Of a stretch of DNA of 64,000 nucleotides, positions 7,841 through 15,113 are shown one piece after another (position 1 is the first letter of the stretch; each line of letters begins with the position of its first letter). The notes under the pieces are model-generated. The model searched no databases. It saw nothing but the letters and a program-made list of their open reading frames with translations, and had not been told where the DNA came from. Made by a program: the position numbers and the translations under genes. Location: assembly GCA_039984715.1 (NCBI GenBank), contig JBDWUA010000015.1:124001-188000 (forward strand), given 5' to 3'. This stretch comes from JABSSA01 sp039984715. GTDB lineage: Bacteria; Pseudomonadota; Alphaproteobacteria; Rhodobacterales; Rhodobacteraceae.

Positions 7841-8286
7841 TATGCTCGCTGCCTCCGGGTCTCGGTTGGCAAGATCAGCGCCGCCAGATTTTCCTTCAAA
7901 ATGAACTGGACTTTGCGCAATGCGTCCGGCGTTGCCTGTCCGTTTTCCATGGTAATTTTGCGGTGCGCGTAGACCATAGGAGGGCCCTCTTCCGTGACCC
8001 ACCACGTCGCATAAAGCGACACGATGCCCGGTGGCGGAATGAGATGTTCAACGGTTATGCGGTTCTTGGCACGCGTCCGTCGCACCAAGACGACATCCGC
8101 CTTTTCACGCCCCGCATCAAAGTAGAGCTCAAACAACTGCTCATCTTCTGATTCACTGCGGACGTTGACTTTTTTCACGCGTTCCAACGCGCTAAGCCAA
8201 TGATCCAGATCCCAGATTTGTTCCATGGCCAACATCCGGTCTTCTGTTGCGGCCTTGGTCATGAAATTGAAGGTGGCATCCTGCAT
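7840..8286 (-). CDS. SRPBCC-type polyketide cyclase/aromatase-like protein
   Basis: A 148-residue protein with the helix-grip SRPBCC pattern: a first helix with IWDLDHWLSALERVKKV, several beta strands (DEQLFELYFDAG, VVLVRRTR, ITVEHLIPPPG) and a long C-terminal helix (ALRKVQFILKENLAALI). TcmN-type aromatase/cyclases share this architecture and fold poly-beta-ketone chains. The ATG at 8286 has GGAGG 7 nt upstream and lies one base after the stop of the carrier/cyclase fusion gene. With that fusion it forms a tandem of two cyclase-like domains, reminiscent of the two-domain aromatases of some type II systems but split into separate genes. Substrate unknown. Confidence 0.72.
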   Translation of the reverse strand: MQDATFNFMTKAATEDRMLAMEQIWDLDHWLSALERVKKVNVRSESEDEQLFELYFDAGREKADVVLVRRTRAKNRITVEHLIPPPGIVSLYATWWVTEEGPPMVYAHRKITMENGQATPDALRKVQFILKENLAALILPTETRRQRA

Positions 8287-8287
8287 C

Positions 8288-9001
8288 TCATTTCCCTCCA
8301 ACATTGGCCCATGTCTGCAAGGCAGCACGGATATGTTTGCGGATCAAAAGAACAGCGTCCTCAAGGTCAGAATCCTCATCAAGTGAGAATTGGTGAAAGC
8401 TGACCAACTCGGTCTTTTTGGGGCCCTTTTCGATAAAGCGCCAACCGCCCATATGGTTCTTGAACCCTTTGGGGGGACGGGGCTGGACGAAATCAATCTC
8501 TTTCCGGTCGCGGTTCACCAGTCGGCTACTGTCGACAGAGTATTGTTGACCGTCTGTGAGTTCTTTGATTGTCATGCGGAAATTTTCTGCATCACCCTCA
8601 CGTGTCACATTGTCGATGGCGACCACGTGATCCAGATGGTCCGGCCAAGCCTCGCAATCTGCGATAAACGAAAACACTTGATCCAAGCCTTGCGGTATCG
8701 TGATCGAGCCTTGCATGACCATCTGCTCGCCGCCCCCCAACCATGGGTTCATGTGTGCTTCGAGATGATCAAGCACGTCGCCGGCGGTGTTGATGTCGAC
8801 ATCATCCAGATCGTCGCAACCGATGGCGTATTCGCTGGCTGCACAAGCAAGTGCCACAAGTTCTTGGCTATCGAGCCCATAGACGTCACGCAAATCTTCG
8901 TCACGTTCAATCGTTTCATGCAGGTCATCAATGTAACCCTGTTCGAAAAAGAGACATTGAAGAGAATGCGCGGCGAAGGCGGTTTTTGTCTTTTGAAGCA
9001 T
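8288..9001 (-). CDS. Acyl carrier protein-SRPBCC cyclase fusion
   Basis: A 237-residue two-domain protein. Residues 1-85 look like an acyl carrier protein: an acidic helical stretch with YGLDSQELVALA, giving Ser45 as the probable phosphopantetheine site, then DDLDDVDINTAGDVLDHLE, which matches helices II-III of carrier proteins. Residues 92-237 are an SRPBCC domain of the TcmN aromatase/cyclase kind (GSITIPQGLDQVFSFIADCE, AWPDHLDHV, and a C-terminal helix LIRKHIRAALQTWANV). A carrier fused directly to its cyclase would present the growing chain for folding. The start has AAGGA 8 nt upstream. I know of no common family with this exact fusion, so it deserves checking. Confidence 0.75.
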   Translation of the reverse strand: MLQKTKTAFAAHSLQCLFFEQGYIDDLHETIERDEDLRDVYGLDSQELVALACAASEYAIGCDDLDDVDINTAGDVLDHLEAHMNPWLGGGEQMVMQGSITIPQGLDQVFSFIADCEAWPDHLDHVVAIDNVTREGDAENFRMTIKELTDGQQYSVDSSRLVNRDRKEIDFVQPRPPKGFKNHMGGWRFIEKGPKKTELVSFHQFSLDEDSDLEDAVLLIRKHIRAALQTWANVGGK

Positions 9002-9048
9002 GATCTTAGTCCTTTTGAGAAAATTGGCCGATGTCGACCGTTGAAAAT

Positions 9049-9312
9049 TCAGTTTTGAAAAGTCTGTGCCGATATTTCAGAGACCGCAGGTGTCGCCCGG
9101 CGGGCAATCGAAATGGCCAGCAAACGCACGGGGCGGGCAATGAGAACCGAAAGGCCCAAAGCAATCGGCCATGCAGTGATGAAGCCAACGCCCCATGCCG
9201 ATTGCCATCCCGGTGCAAACCCAATTTTGGTCAGCGTGAAAAACCCCGAGAGCGCGACGGCCATAATGCCGCTCATGATGATCCCGGAAATCATTTTAAC
9301 TTTCTTGTTCAT
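9049..9312 (-). CDS. Small two-helix membrane protein (DUF2798-like)
   Basis: An 87-residue inner-membrane protein with two hydrophobic helices: about residues 7-30 (MISGIIMSGIMAVALSGFF) and 40-62 (GVGFITAWPIALGLSVLIA), followed by the ARPVRLLAISIARR tail. This pattern matches the DUF2798 family, whose function is unknown. The ATG at 9312 has AAGGA 8 nt upstream; the longer open frame to 9510 is a shadow of the P450 gene end. It sits between the P450 and the carrier/cyclase gene in the same direction and may anchor or help export the product, but that is speculation. Confidence 0.75.
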   Translation of the reverse strand: MNKKVKMISGIIMSGIMAVALSGFFTLTKIGFAPGWQSAWGVGFITAWPIALGLSVLIARPVRLLAISIARRATPAVSEISAQTFQN

Positions 9313-9388
9313 AGTGATTTTCCTTTCAGATGATGTGCCCGGGCTATTCAAAACCGGGCAGTTTCGAAAAGTTGACAGAGCTTCGCTG

Positions 9389-10681
9389 TCAGGTGACGGC
9401 GACCGGAACACCTCCTTTCGGGCCCATGGTGAAGTGATTTCGCACTGCCAAAGGACGTGCGACGGGCGCGCGCTGTGGCTTGAAAGACAGGCGCGATAGA
9501 AAGGTGCCAAGGATCAGCTGCATTTCCTGCAACGCAAAGGCGGCCCCAATACATTTTCGCGATCCCCCGCCAAAGGGCAGGAAGCTTTGGGCGTTTGCGG
9601 ACATCTTGCGCCAGCGCGCCGGTTGGAACACAAGCGGGTCCGGGAAAAGCGAAGGGTCCCGTTGAATAAGCGTGGTGCAAATACCCACATTGACCCCAGC
9701 AGGAAGCATCTTGTTACCCACTTGCAGAGGCTCTTTTAGAAAGCGGACAATATCTGGAATGACCGGGCTCAATCGCAAAGTCTCAAGGCTGATTTCTTCA
9801 AGATGTTGATTGGCCATAAGGGCGTCATGATCATCACCTTGCGCGCGCAGACTTTGCTTGACCGTGTCCAGCAAGGCCGGATCATGCTGAAGCCAAGCGA
9901 AGGCCCATGCGGTTGCACTTGCGGTTGTGTCGTGACCAGCCAAAAGCAACGTGACAAGCTGATCACAGATTTCGCGATCCGTCATTTCGCCACTTGCCAC
10001 TAACCGCGCTAGGATACTTTCGCCTTGGTTGGACTGCCGTTGATGGACAATCTCTTGCATCAACTGACCTTCCAGCTGTTTGGACGCTGCACAAAAGCGG
10101 TCCCAAGGGCTAAGGCCAAAGGCACTGCGGCGAAGTGCGGGCATAAAGACCAACAGTGGATTCGAGGCAGCGATGCGCGCCTTGACCGCCTTGATCAACG
10201 TTTGAACCCGAACCGGATCGGTGGCACCAAAGATGGTTTCGATGATGACGCGCAGCGACACGCTTTGCATCACGTCCTGCATTTTCATCTGATCATGGCG
10301 AAGGTTGTCTGCTTCTTCGGCGGCGATCCGACAAATCCGTGTGCGATGCTTTGCCAATGCCGCACCGTTGAAATGCGGCATTAGCGCTTTGCGATCTTTC
10401 AGATGTTGACTGCCATCGGTGAGGATAAGCGAATTGCGCCCCAACAGAGGTGACAGAAGCTTAACAGTGCTAACGCCATAAGTTTGACGCGGAGCAGAAA
10501 GGATACCGCGGGCGTCACTTGGGTCGGTCGTCATGACAACCGTCCCAATCATATTGCGCATGGTGAATGTTGAACCATAACGCTTACTTGCCCTCGCGAT
10601 AAACCCGACCGGATCACGCGCATACGCGATCTTTTGAGGCAGCCCAAAGGTTGGGCCCGGAGGAAGGGGTAAGGGCATCAT
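9389..10681 (-). CDS. Cytochrome P450
   Basis: A 430-residue soluble bacterial P450. The I-helix oxygen-activation motif AGHDTT is at 248-253, the ExxR motif ETLR at 300-303, and the heme-binding loop FLPFGGGSRKCIG at 367-379 with Cys377 as the thiolate ligand. The N-terminus (MMPLPLPPGPTFGLPQKI) resembles bacterial CYP110/class E-like enzymes rather than camphor-type ones. It probably hydroxylates or couples the polyketide product and needs an external ferredoxin or flavodoxin partner, none of which is encoded here. The ATG overlaps the methyltransferase stop; a second ATG follows directly at 10678. Confidence 0.93.
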   Translation of the reverse strand: MMPLPLPPGPTFGLPQKIAYARDPVGFIARASKRYGSTFTMRNMIGTVVMTTDPSDARGILSAPRQTYGVSTVKLLSPLLGRNSLILTDGSQHLKDRKALMPHFNGAALAKHRTRICRIAAEEADNLRHDQMKMQDVMQSVSLRVIIETIFGATDPVRVQTLIKAVKARIAASNPLLVFMPALRRSAFGLSPWDRFCAASKQLEGQLMQEIVHQRQSNQGESILARLVASGEMTDREICDQLVTLLLAGHDTTASATAWAFAWLQHDPALLDTVKQSLRAQGDDHDALMANQHLEEISLETLRLSPVIPDIVRFLKEPLQVGNKMLPAGVNVGICTTLIQRDPSLFPDPLVFQPARWRKMSANAQSFLPFGGGSRKCIGAAFALQEMQLILGTFLSRLSFKPQRAPVARPLAVRNHFTMGPKGGVPVAVT

Positions 10682-11712
10682 GCGCTCTCACCGATTGCCG
10701 CGGAATTGCGCGTTGAGATGAGGATTTGCGTCGCACCGCGAGGTCCAGAAAGCGGTTTTGTCGCGCTAAAGCCAGATGCGCTTAACAAGGTGTCATAAAC
10801 CGAAGCGGGATAAGCATCCCCTTGCGAGGTCATCAACATTTCCAACCCAAAAAGGGCTGGGATCGGCGTCGATTGAGGCGCAACAGGATCCGTCACAAAT
10901 TCATGAATGATCAGTGACCCACCGGGAACAAGCGCTTGCTCTGCTTTGGCAATCAATCGGGCGCAATCATCCGGAGCAAATCCATGTAGCAGATGCGAAA
11001 ACAGGATAACGTCATGATCCTGACCCCAATCCTGAGCAAAGATATCGCCCAACCGCAGTGTTAAACGACCTTCTTGATCGACCTGTTGCAAACCGGAACG
11101 AAGCTTGCCTTCCATATCAGGTTGATCAACACAGGTAATCTGCGCCGCCTGACTTGCGGATGCGACGGCACGGCTGTACAGCCCCGCGCCAGATCCGACA
11201 TCCAGAAAACGTGGTTCAGTGATCGGAAGCGATGCAACATAGGCCCCAATCGCTTTGGCCATCGGTTGGCAAACGGCTTCGAGGAAGGGAAAAACCGCGT
11301 CCCAATGGCTTGCATCGTCAGATGTGAAGAGATCTTTGACTGGTGCACCACTGCGTAGCGACTTGGGCAGTTGTGGCCAAAGCTGTGCATTAATCCCAGA
11401 GAATATCCGATGCATATCCCCCAAATAAGTAGGGAGACCGGACACAAGATATTGGGCAGCGTCTGGGCTTAACGTGTAGCGCCCCGAACTGTTTGACATC
11501 AAATCCAGCGCGGCCATCGCCTGTAATATGGCCGACGCACCACGCAGACTTATGTCACAGCCTTTTGCGACGTCTTCAATAGTACCAGTGCCGTTGGCCA
11601 CTTGATCGAATATGCCGACTTCAATTGCGGCCATCAAAGCAGCCGATTTTGCAAATCCCCATTCCAGATCAAGAATCCGGCCGGGATTGGTTGGAACATT
11701 TACGACATTCAT
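10678..11712 (-). CDS. SAM-dependent O-methyltransferase
   Basis: A 344-residue methyltransferase of the plant-OMT/CrtF/TcmN-C type. An N-terminal winged-helix dimerisation domain (about 15-100, ALMAAIEVGIFDQVANG) precedes the Rossmann domain with SAM motif I LDVGSGAG at 170-177, the acidic residue in CVDQPDM, and GDIF. The segment FSHLLHGFAPDD sits where the catalytic base occurs in this family. Relatives methylate phenolic hydroxyls of aromatic polyketides, which fits the cluster. The start has GAGGAGG 8 nt upstream, located inside the end of the flavoenzyme gene, so the two are coupled. Confidence 0.88.
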   Translation of the reverse strand: MNVVNVPTNPGRILDLEWGFAKSAALMAAIEVGIFDQVANGTGTIEDVAKGCDISLRGASAILQAMAALDLMSNSSGRYTLSPDAAQYLVSGLPTYLGDMHRIFSGINAQLWPQLPKSLRSGAPVKDLFTSDDASHWDAVFPFLEAVCQPMAKAIGAYVASLPITEPRFLDVGSGAGLYSRAVASASQAAQITCVDQPDMEGKLRSGLQQVDQEGRLTLRLGDIFAQDWGQDHDVILFSHLLHGFAPDDCARLIAKAEQALVPGGSLIIHEFVTDPVAPQSTPIPALFGLEMLMTSQGDAYPASVYDTLLSASGFSATKPLSGPRGATQILISTRNSAAIGESA

Positions 11713-11715
11713 GGC

Positions 11716-13005
11716 TTATGCCTCCTCAAGAACAGATTCAGTTGGGGCATTTGCCCCCTCGGAAAGCTTGGCCATGGCATCTTTTGGGCTTAGGCCCATG
11801 CTTTGATGCAATCCGCCAAGGCCGGTAATCAAATAGACAAAATCCTGCCGTGCCGTCATGACGTCCATTGGATCGACAAGGGTCTGGGCATGATCGAAGT
11901 AGTTTTCTTTTTGCTTTTTCGTGTCGTAGAAAAATTTGACGAACGAAGTCACCACATCCAAGAATTGGCGATAGCTAGCTTCGTAATTTGCAGCATGCTC
12001 CGCTTCCTTTTCGGGCGCATCGAAGCTGGCCAATATTTGTTTTGCCGCAAGTGATGCGCTGTTCATCGCAAGGAACACGCCGGTCGAGAAAAGCGGATCA
12101 ACAAACCCGGCCGCATCACCGACAAGATAGTACCCCTCGCCCTGAAGTTGCGAGCACGAATAGGACCAGTCTTTGTGGCTGCGAAAACTCGTGACCTGAG
12201 TGGCGTTCTTCAGATACCCGCTGATCATGTCGGATTCAGCGATTTTCTCTGCAACCATTTCACCAGCATCCCGTCCGCGAAATGCTTCTTGCGGTGCGAC
12301 CAGACCAATCGAGTGGGTGCCGTCATGCAGGGGGATCATCCACAACCAACCGTCAGAGATATTGTTCTCGACGATAATGTTCCCGGCTGTTTTGCCGTCT
12401 GGAACAGTGCCCCCTTGATAATACGCCCAGACCGCGCGGTTCTTTAGACCGTCCACGACGTCAATCTCGTGCAAACGCCGACCCAACAGATTGGCTTGAC
12501 CACTTGCGTCTATGACAACCGTTGCACGGGCGTCACGCGCCAATCCGTCCGGTGTCTTAAAACGCACGCCGGCGCAGCGGGTGCCGTCAAAAATAAAGTC
12601 TGTGACAGCGGTGTCTTCTAAAACCAATGCCCCTTTTTCGCGGGCATTCTGGATCAGGATGTAATCAAATTCAGACCGTACGACTTGGTACGCTTTACCA
12701 TGATCCCCGCCGCCGGCTTCGTCGAAATCAACAGACCACTTTTCCTGTTGTCCGCCCCAAACCAGCGTAATTCCGAACTTTTCCGTAAACCCATGCGCGT
12801 CGATTTTATCCAGCACATCAAGTTCCTTGAGCACAGGGACAATGCCGGGAACCAAGGATTCACCAATCCGGTAACGAGGGAATTTGTCTTTTTCGATCAG
12901 CAGAACCGATTTGCCTGCTTTGGCCAACAAAGTTGCTGCGGTTGCTCCACCGGGGCCACCGCCCACAACAATCGCGTCGTAATGTGTTTTTAAATCGTGT
13001 GTCAT
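11716..13005 (-). CDS. FAD-dependent monooxygenase, flavin halogenase-like
   Basis: A 429-residue FAD enzyme. The dinucleotide-binding motif GGGPGGAT is at 15-22 and GES at 48-50. Two halogenase hallmarks are visible: WLWMIP at 220-225 (WxWxIP) and FVDPLFSTGVFLA at 301-313, typical of phenol/pyrrole halogenases. Lys76 in GFTEKFGITLVWG occupies the position of the lysine that positions hypohalite in these enzymes. GDAAG near 297 is the second FAD motif. It may chlorinate or brominate the aromatic product; related geranylgeranyl-reductase-like enzymes share the fold but usually lack the full WxWxIP motif. A separate flavin reductase would be needed and is not in the cluster. Confidence 0.8.
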   Translation of the reverse strand: MTHDLKTHYDAIVVGGGPGGATAATLLAKAGKSVLLIEKDKFPRYRIGESLVPGIVPVLKELDVLDKIDAHGFTEKFGITLVWGGQQEKWSVDFDEAGGGDHGKAYQVVRSEFDYILIQNAREKGALVLEDTAVTDFIFDGTRCAGVRFKTPDGLARDARATVVIDASGQANLLGRRLHEIDVVDGLKNRAVWAYYQGGTVPDGKTAGNIIVENNISDGWLWMIPLHDGTHSIGLVAPQEAFRGRDAGEMVAEKIAESDMISGYLKNATQVTSFRSHKDWSYSCSQLQGEGYYLVGDAAGFVDPLFSTGVFLAMNSASLAAKQILASFDAPEKEAEHAANYEASYRQFLDVVTSFVKFFYDTKKQKENYFDHAQTLVDPMDVMTARQDFVYLITGLGGLHQSMGLSPKDAMAKLSEGANAPTESVLEEA

Positions 13006-13026
13006 TTCAATGCGTTCCCGTTCAAA

Positions 13027-13407
13027 TCAAGCGTTGTGGAAGGTCAAAGCGTGACCATTTGGATCAACGATCACGGTCATTTTCCCGAAAGGTCCGTCTT
13101 GGGGGGCAAGTGCGACTGGTGCTCCTGCGGCTTCGGCACGGCTGGCCAAAGCGACGACGTCATCACAGGCGAACCATAATGCGACGGCAGAAGCTGACTT
13201 TGGAGCACCGCCAGTTGGCTGCTTTAATGCGAATGCACCAAGCCCGTCTGCCGTTTTCATAATGACTGCATCTGGTCGTTTTGCGGGGCTAGGAAAAAAC
13301 CCAAGAACGTCTTGGTAAAACCGTTTGGATACTTCCAAGTCATTCACCTCAAGACCAGCGAAACTAAGCCCAGAGATGTGTTGTTTTGATTGTGTAGTTG
13401 TCGACAT
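13027..13407 (-). CDS. VOC (glyoxalase/bleomycin-resistance) family protein
   Basis: A 126-residue protein with the paired beta-alpha-beta modules of the VOC superfamily: GLSFAGLEVNDLEVSKRFYQ in the first half and GKMTVIVDPNGHALTFHN in the second. Members are dioxygenases, isomerases or antibiotic-sequestering proteins; the canonical metal ligands are not all clear here. The ATG at 13407 has GGAG 6 nt upstream; an upstream TTG start is less likely. As first gene of the operon, directly behind the operator-like repeats, it could provide self-protection or an early modification step. Function not determined. Confidence 0.78.
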   Translation of the reverse strand: MSTTTQSKQHISGLSFAGLEVNDLEVSKRFYQDVLGFFPSPAKRPDAVIMKTADGLGAFALKQPTGGAPKSASAVALWFACDDVVALASRAEAAGAPVALAPQDGPFGKMTVIVDPNGHALTFHNA

Positions 13408-13435
13408 TGTCAGCTCCAATTTGATTCTGTGTACA

Positions 13436-13489
13436 AATGATCAGTAATACAAACCATTTAGACCTGTCAATGATCAGCAATGCAAACTA
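13436..13489. promoter_or_regulatory. Two direct-repeat operator candidates for the MarR regulator
   Basis: Two 21-bp copies, 13436-13456 and 13469-13489, match at 18 of 21 positions. Both contain AATGATCAG and CAAAC, with a palindromic TGATCA core. Their starts are 33 bp apart, close to three helical turns, so both face the same side of DNA. They lie between the biosynthetic operon and the divergent MarR gene. A TTGACA sequence on the minus strand lies between the two copies and may be a -35 element. Confidence 0.6.
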
Positions 13490-13524
13490 TAAAGTGTTAA
13501 CAAAATCGGGGAAGACTTGGTAAC

Positions 13525-14010
13525 ATGTTAAAAAACAAAGATAAAATTAAGTTGTCCGACAAAAGCGCATTGGTAGAGCTGGCAGAAATACGCCAGTTGA
13601 ACCACAGCCTAGGGTTTCTTTTGTCAAAAGTGACTCAACGAATCGGAGAGCTACACGAAGGAATCTTCGCGGCAGAGGACATCACTCCGAAGCAGTACGG
13701 TATACTCGTGCTATTGTGTCAGTTCGACGATTTGACACAGATCGAGATTGGTCGCCGATTGGATATCGACCGTTCTACAATGGTTGCGCTTGTCGACGAT
13801 CTTGAAGGAAAAAACATCGTCATACGTGCCCGTGACCCCAAGGATCGGCGCGCTTATCTGATTTCGAACACAGAAAAGGGACAGCTAGCCCATCAACGCA
13901 TTACTGATTCAGTTACTTCTAACGAGGCCAGTTATTTCGAGTTTCTCGGTGAAAAAGGCGTCGATCAACTCGGGTTTCTCCTGCGTGAAATCTTGCTGAA
14001 AGGCCGGTGA
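13525..14010 (+). CDS. MarR-family transcriptional regulator
   Basis: A 161-residue MarR protein with a winged helix at about residues 55-115: TPKQYGILVLLCQFDDLTQI, RRLDIDRSTMVALVDDLE and the wing RDPKDRRAYLISNTEKG. It is divergent from the biosynthetic operon, separated by 117 bp that carry two near-identical operator-like repeats. The simplest model is that it represses both directions and is released by a small phenolic ligand, perhaps the product or an intermediate, as is common for MarR proteins. Its AT-rich start region differs from the operon genes. Confidence 0.88.
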   Translation: MLKNKDKIKLSDKSALVELAEIRQLNHSLGFLLSKVTQRIGELHEGIFAAEDITPKQYGILVLLCQFDDLTQIEIGRRLDIDRSTMVALVDDLEGKNIVIRARDPKDRRAYLISNTEKGQLAHQRITDSVTSNEASYFEFLGEKGVDQLGFLLREILLKGR

Positions 14011-14436
14011 AGCGAAACCGAACTTTGCTGGAAGCCCGCCAAATGCACCGATCTGAGTGTATCTGCGGTTCTTGATAGCCATGATTGGACCAATCAAAGA
14101 GAGCGGCAACCTGATCGTTTCAAGCATCGCCGCATTGCGTAGAGTTATATGCCTTTGACCGGACATGAATGGGGACGGTGTCCCCATTTGGTTTGGCGTC
14201 TTGGCTGAACGCGTCAGTTGGCCCTAATCTGTCTGCTCAGATGTGGGAACCGATTGAAATGTTAAAATCACATCCCGACCTCGCGCCGCATGTCCTCAAT
14301 ATTTGGGCACCTGCATTGATGGATTCACCATTGATCAGGATACCGCCTGGTTGATGTCTTTGAAGGCGTAGGCTGCCCCATAAAACTTGTTCACGTTCTT
14401 CATCTCTAGGGCAGCAGTCATGTTAGCCCTATTTCT
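14011..14436. other. Gene-poor region after the MarR gene
   Basis: About 425 bp without a convincing gene. Short open frames on both strands lack ribosome sites and family motifs. The stretch contains the hairpin at 14168-14188. It may hold decayed sequence, but I recognise no parent gene. Confidence 0.45.
14168..14188 (+). terminator. Short perfect hairpin downstream of marR
   Basis: AATGGGGAC and GTCCCCATT form a perfect 9-bp stem with a 3-nt loop, followed by TGGTTTGG. It lies 158 bp past the MarR stop. Sequence of the GGGGAC...GTCCCC kind also occurs in dispersed palindromic (REP-like) elements, so either role is possible. Confidence 0.35.
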
Positions 14437-14781
14437 TTACAGTTTTTCTGCGGCTGAAACGATGATCTCTACCTTCAACACATCTCGCGCAAGTTTTGCC
14501 TCACCGCAGGCCCGTGCAGGCGCATGCCCTTTTGGCACCCATGCGTCCCAAACGGCGTTCATTTCGGCAAAATCGGCCATATCTGCCAACCAGATGGTCG
14601 CCTGTAACATGTTCTCACGATCTGAACCGGCCTCTGCCAACAGCGCATCAACGCGTGACAAGCAATCTGCGGTTTGCTCTGCAACAGTATCGCCTGCGCC
14701 GACTTGCCCGCACAGATAAATCGTCCCGTTATGTTTGACGATTTTGCTCATTCGGTCAGAGGTGTGAATTCGTTCAATCAT
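14437..14781 (-). CDS. RidA/YjgF family protein
   Basis: A 114-residue single-domain protein of the RidA superfamily. Typical segments are [17 protein letters not shown] at the start, [18 protein letters not shown] in the first helix, [20 protein letters not shown], and the C-terminal VEIIVSAA. Canonical RidA deaminates reactive enamines and imines with a conserved Arg near residue 105; here the [11 protein letters not shown] segment replaces the usual PAR-T-V motif, so this is a non-archetypal subgroup. It lies downstream of an SDR gene and near a hydantoinase remnant, both consistent with a former amide or cyclic-imide catabolic locus. Confidence 0.85.
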   Translation of the reverse strand: MIERIHTSDRMSKIVKHNGTIYLCGQVGAGDTVAEQTADCLSRVDALLAEAGSDRENMLQATIWLADMADFAEMNAVWDAWVPKGHAPARACGEAKLARDVLKVEIIVSAAEKL

Positions 14782-15113
14782 GTTACTGGTCCTATTAGGT
14801 TACGTGTGGCCAACGCCGCTTTGATTTTGCCAAGGATTACGATGGCGTCATGGGCACTGTAAACATTGCGATGACACTGTGGTCTTGGATCACTCGCTAA
14901 AACGCACCGGCGTCAGGTGTTCCAATTGGCTTGCCTTTACAATCAATTGCAGCGGTCCCATGAAACAACCACCGTGAACACCACTGTCTGCGTTAAACAC
15001 AGTCGCCGCCAGTGTGAATCAATCGATCTGTTTGCCAACCTCTTCCTAAAAGCCAACAGGATCAGTCCACCAAGCGGTACATACCGCCTGGTGTTTTGAC
15101 ATGTCAGTTGTCC
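14782..15113. other. Intergenic stretch between SDR and RidA genes
   Basis: About 330 bp without a supported gene on either strand. It contains the strong palindrome at 15068-15093 close to the SDR stop. Open frames are short and show no recognisable domain. Confidence 0.45.
15068..15093. repeat. Strong palindrome downstream of the SDR gene
   Basis: CACCA-n-GCGGTA-ca-TACCGC-n-TGGTG: 11 of 12 base pairs on each arm, 2-nt centre. On the plus strand it is followed by TTTT, on the minus strand by no U-tract. It could be a terminator for a lost plus-strand gene or a GntR-type operator (GGTA..TACC core). Confidence 0.45.

Noticed and set aside
13909..14187. 92-codon minus-strand frame across the MarR gene end
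   Set aside because: It overlaps the well-supported MarR coding region by about 100 bp and shows no family motif.
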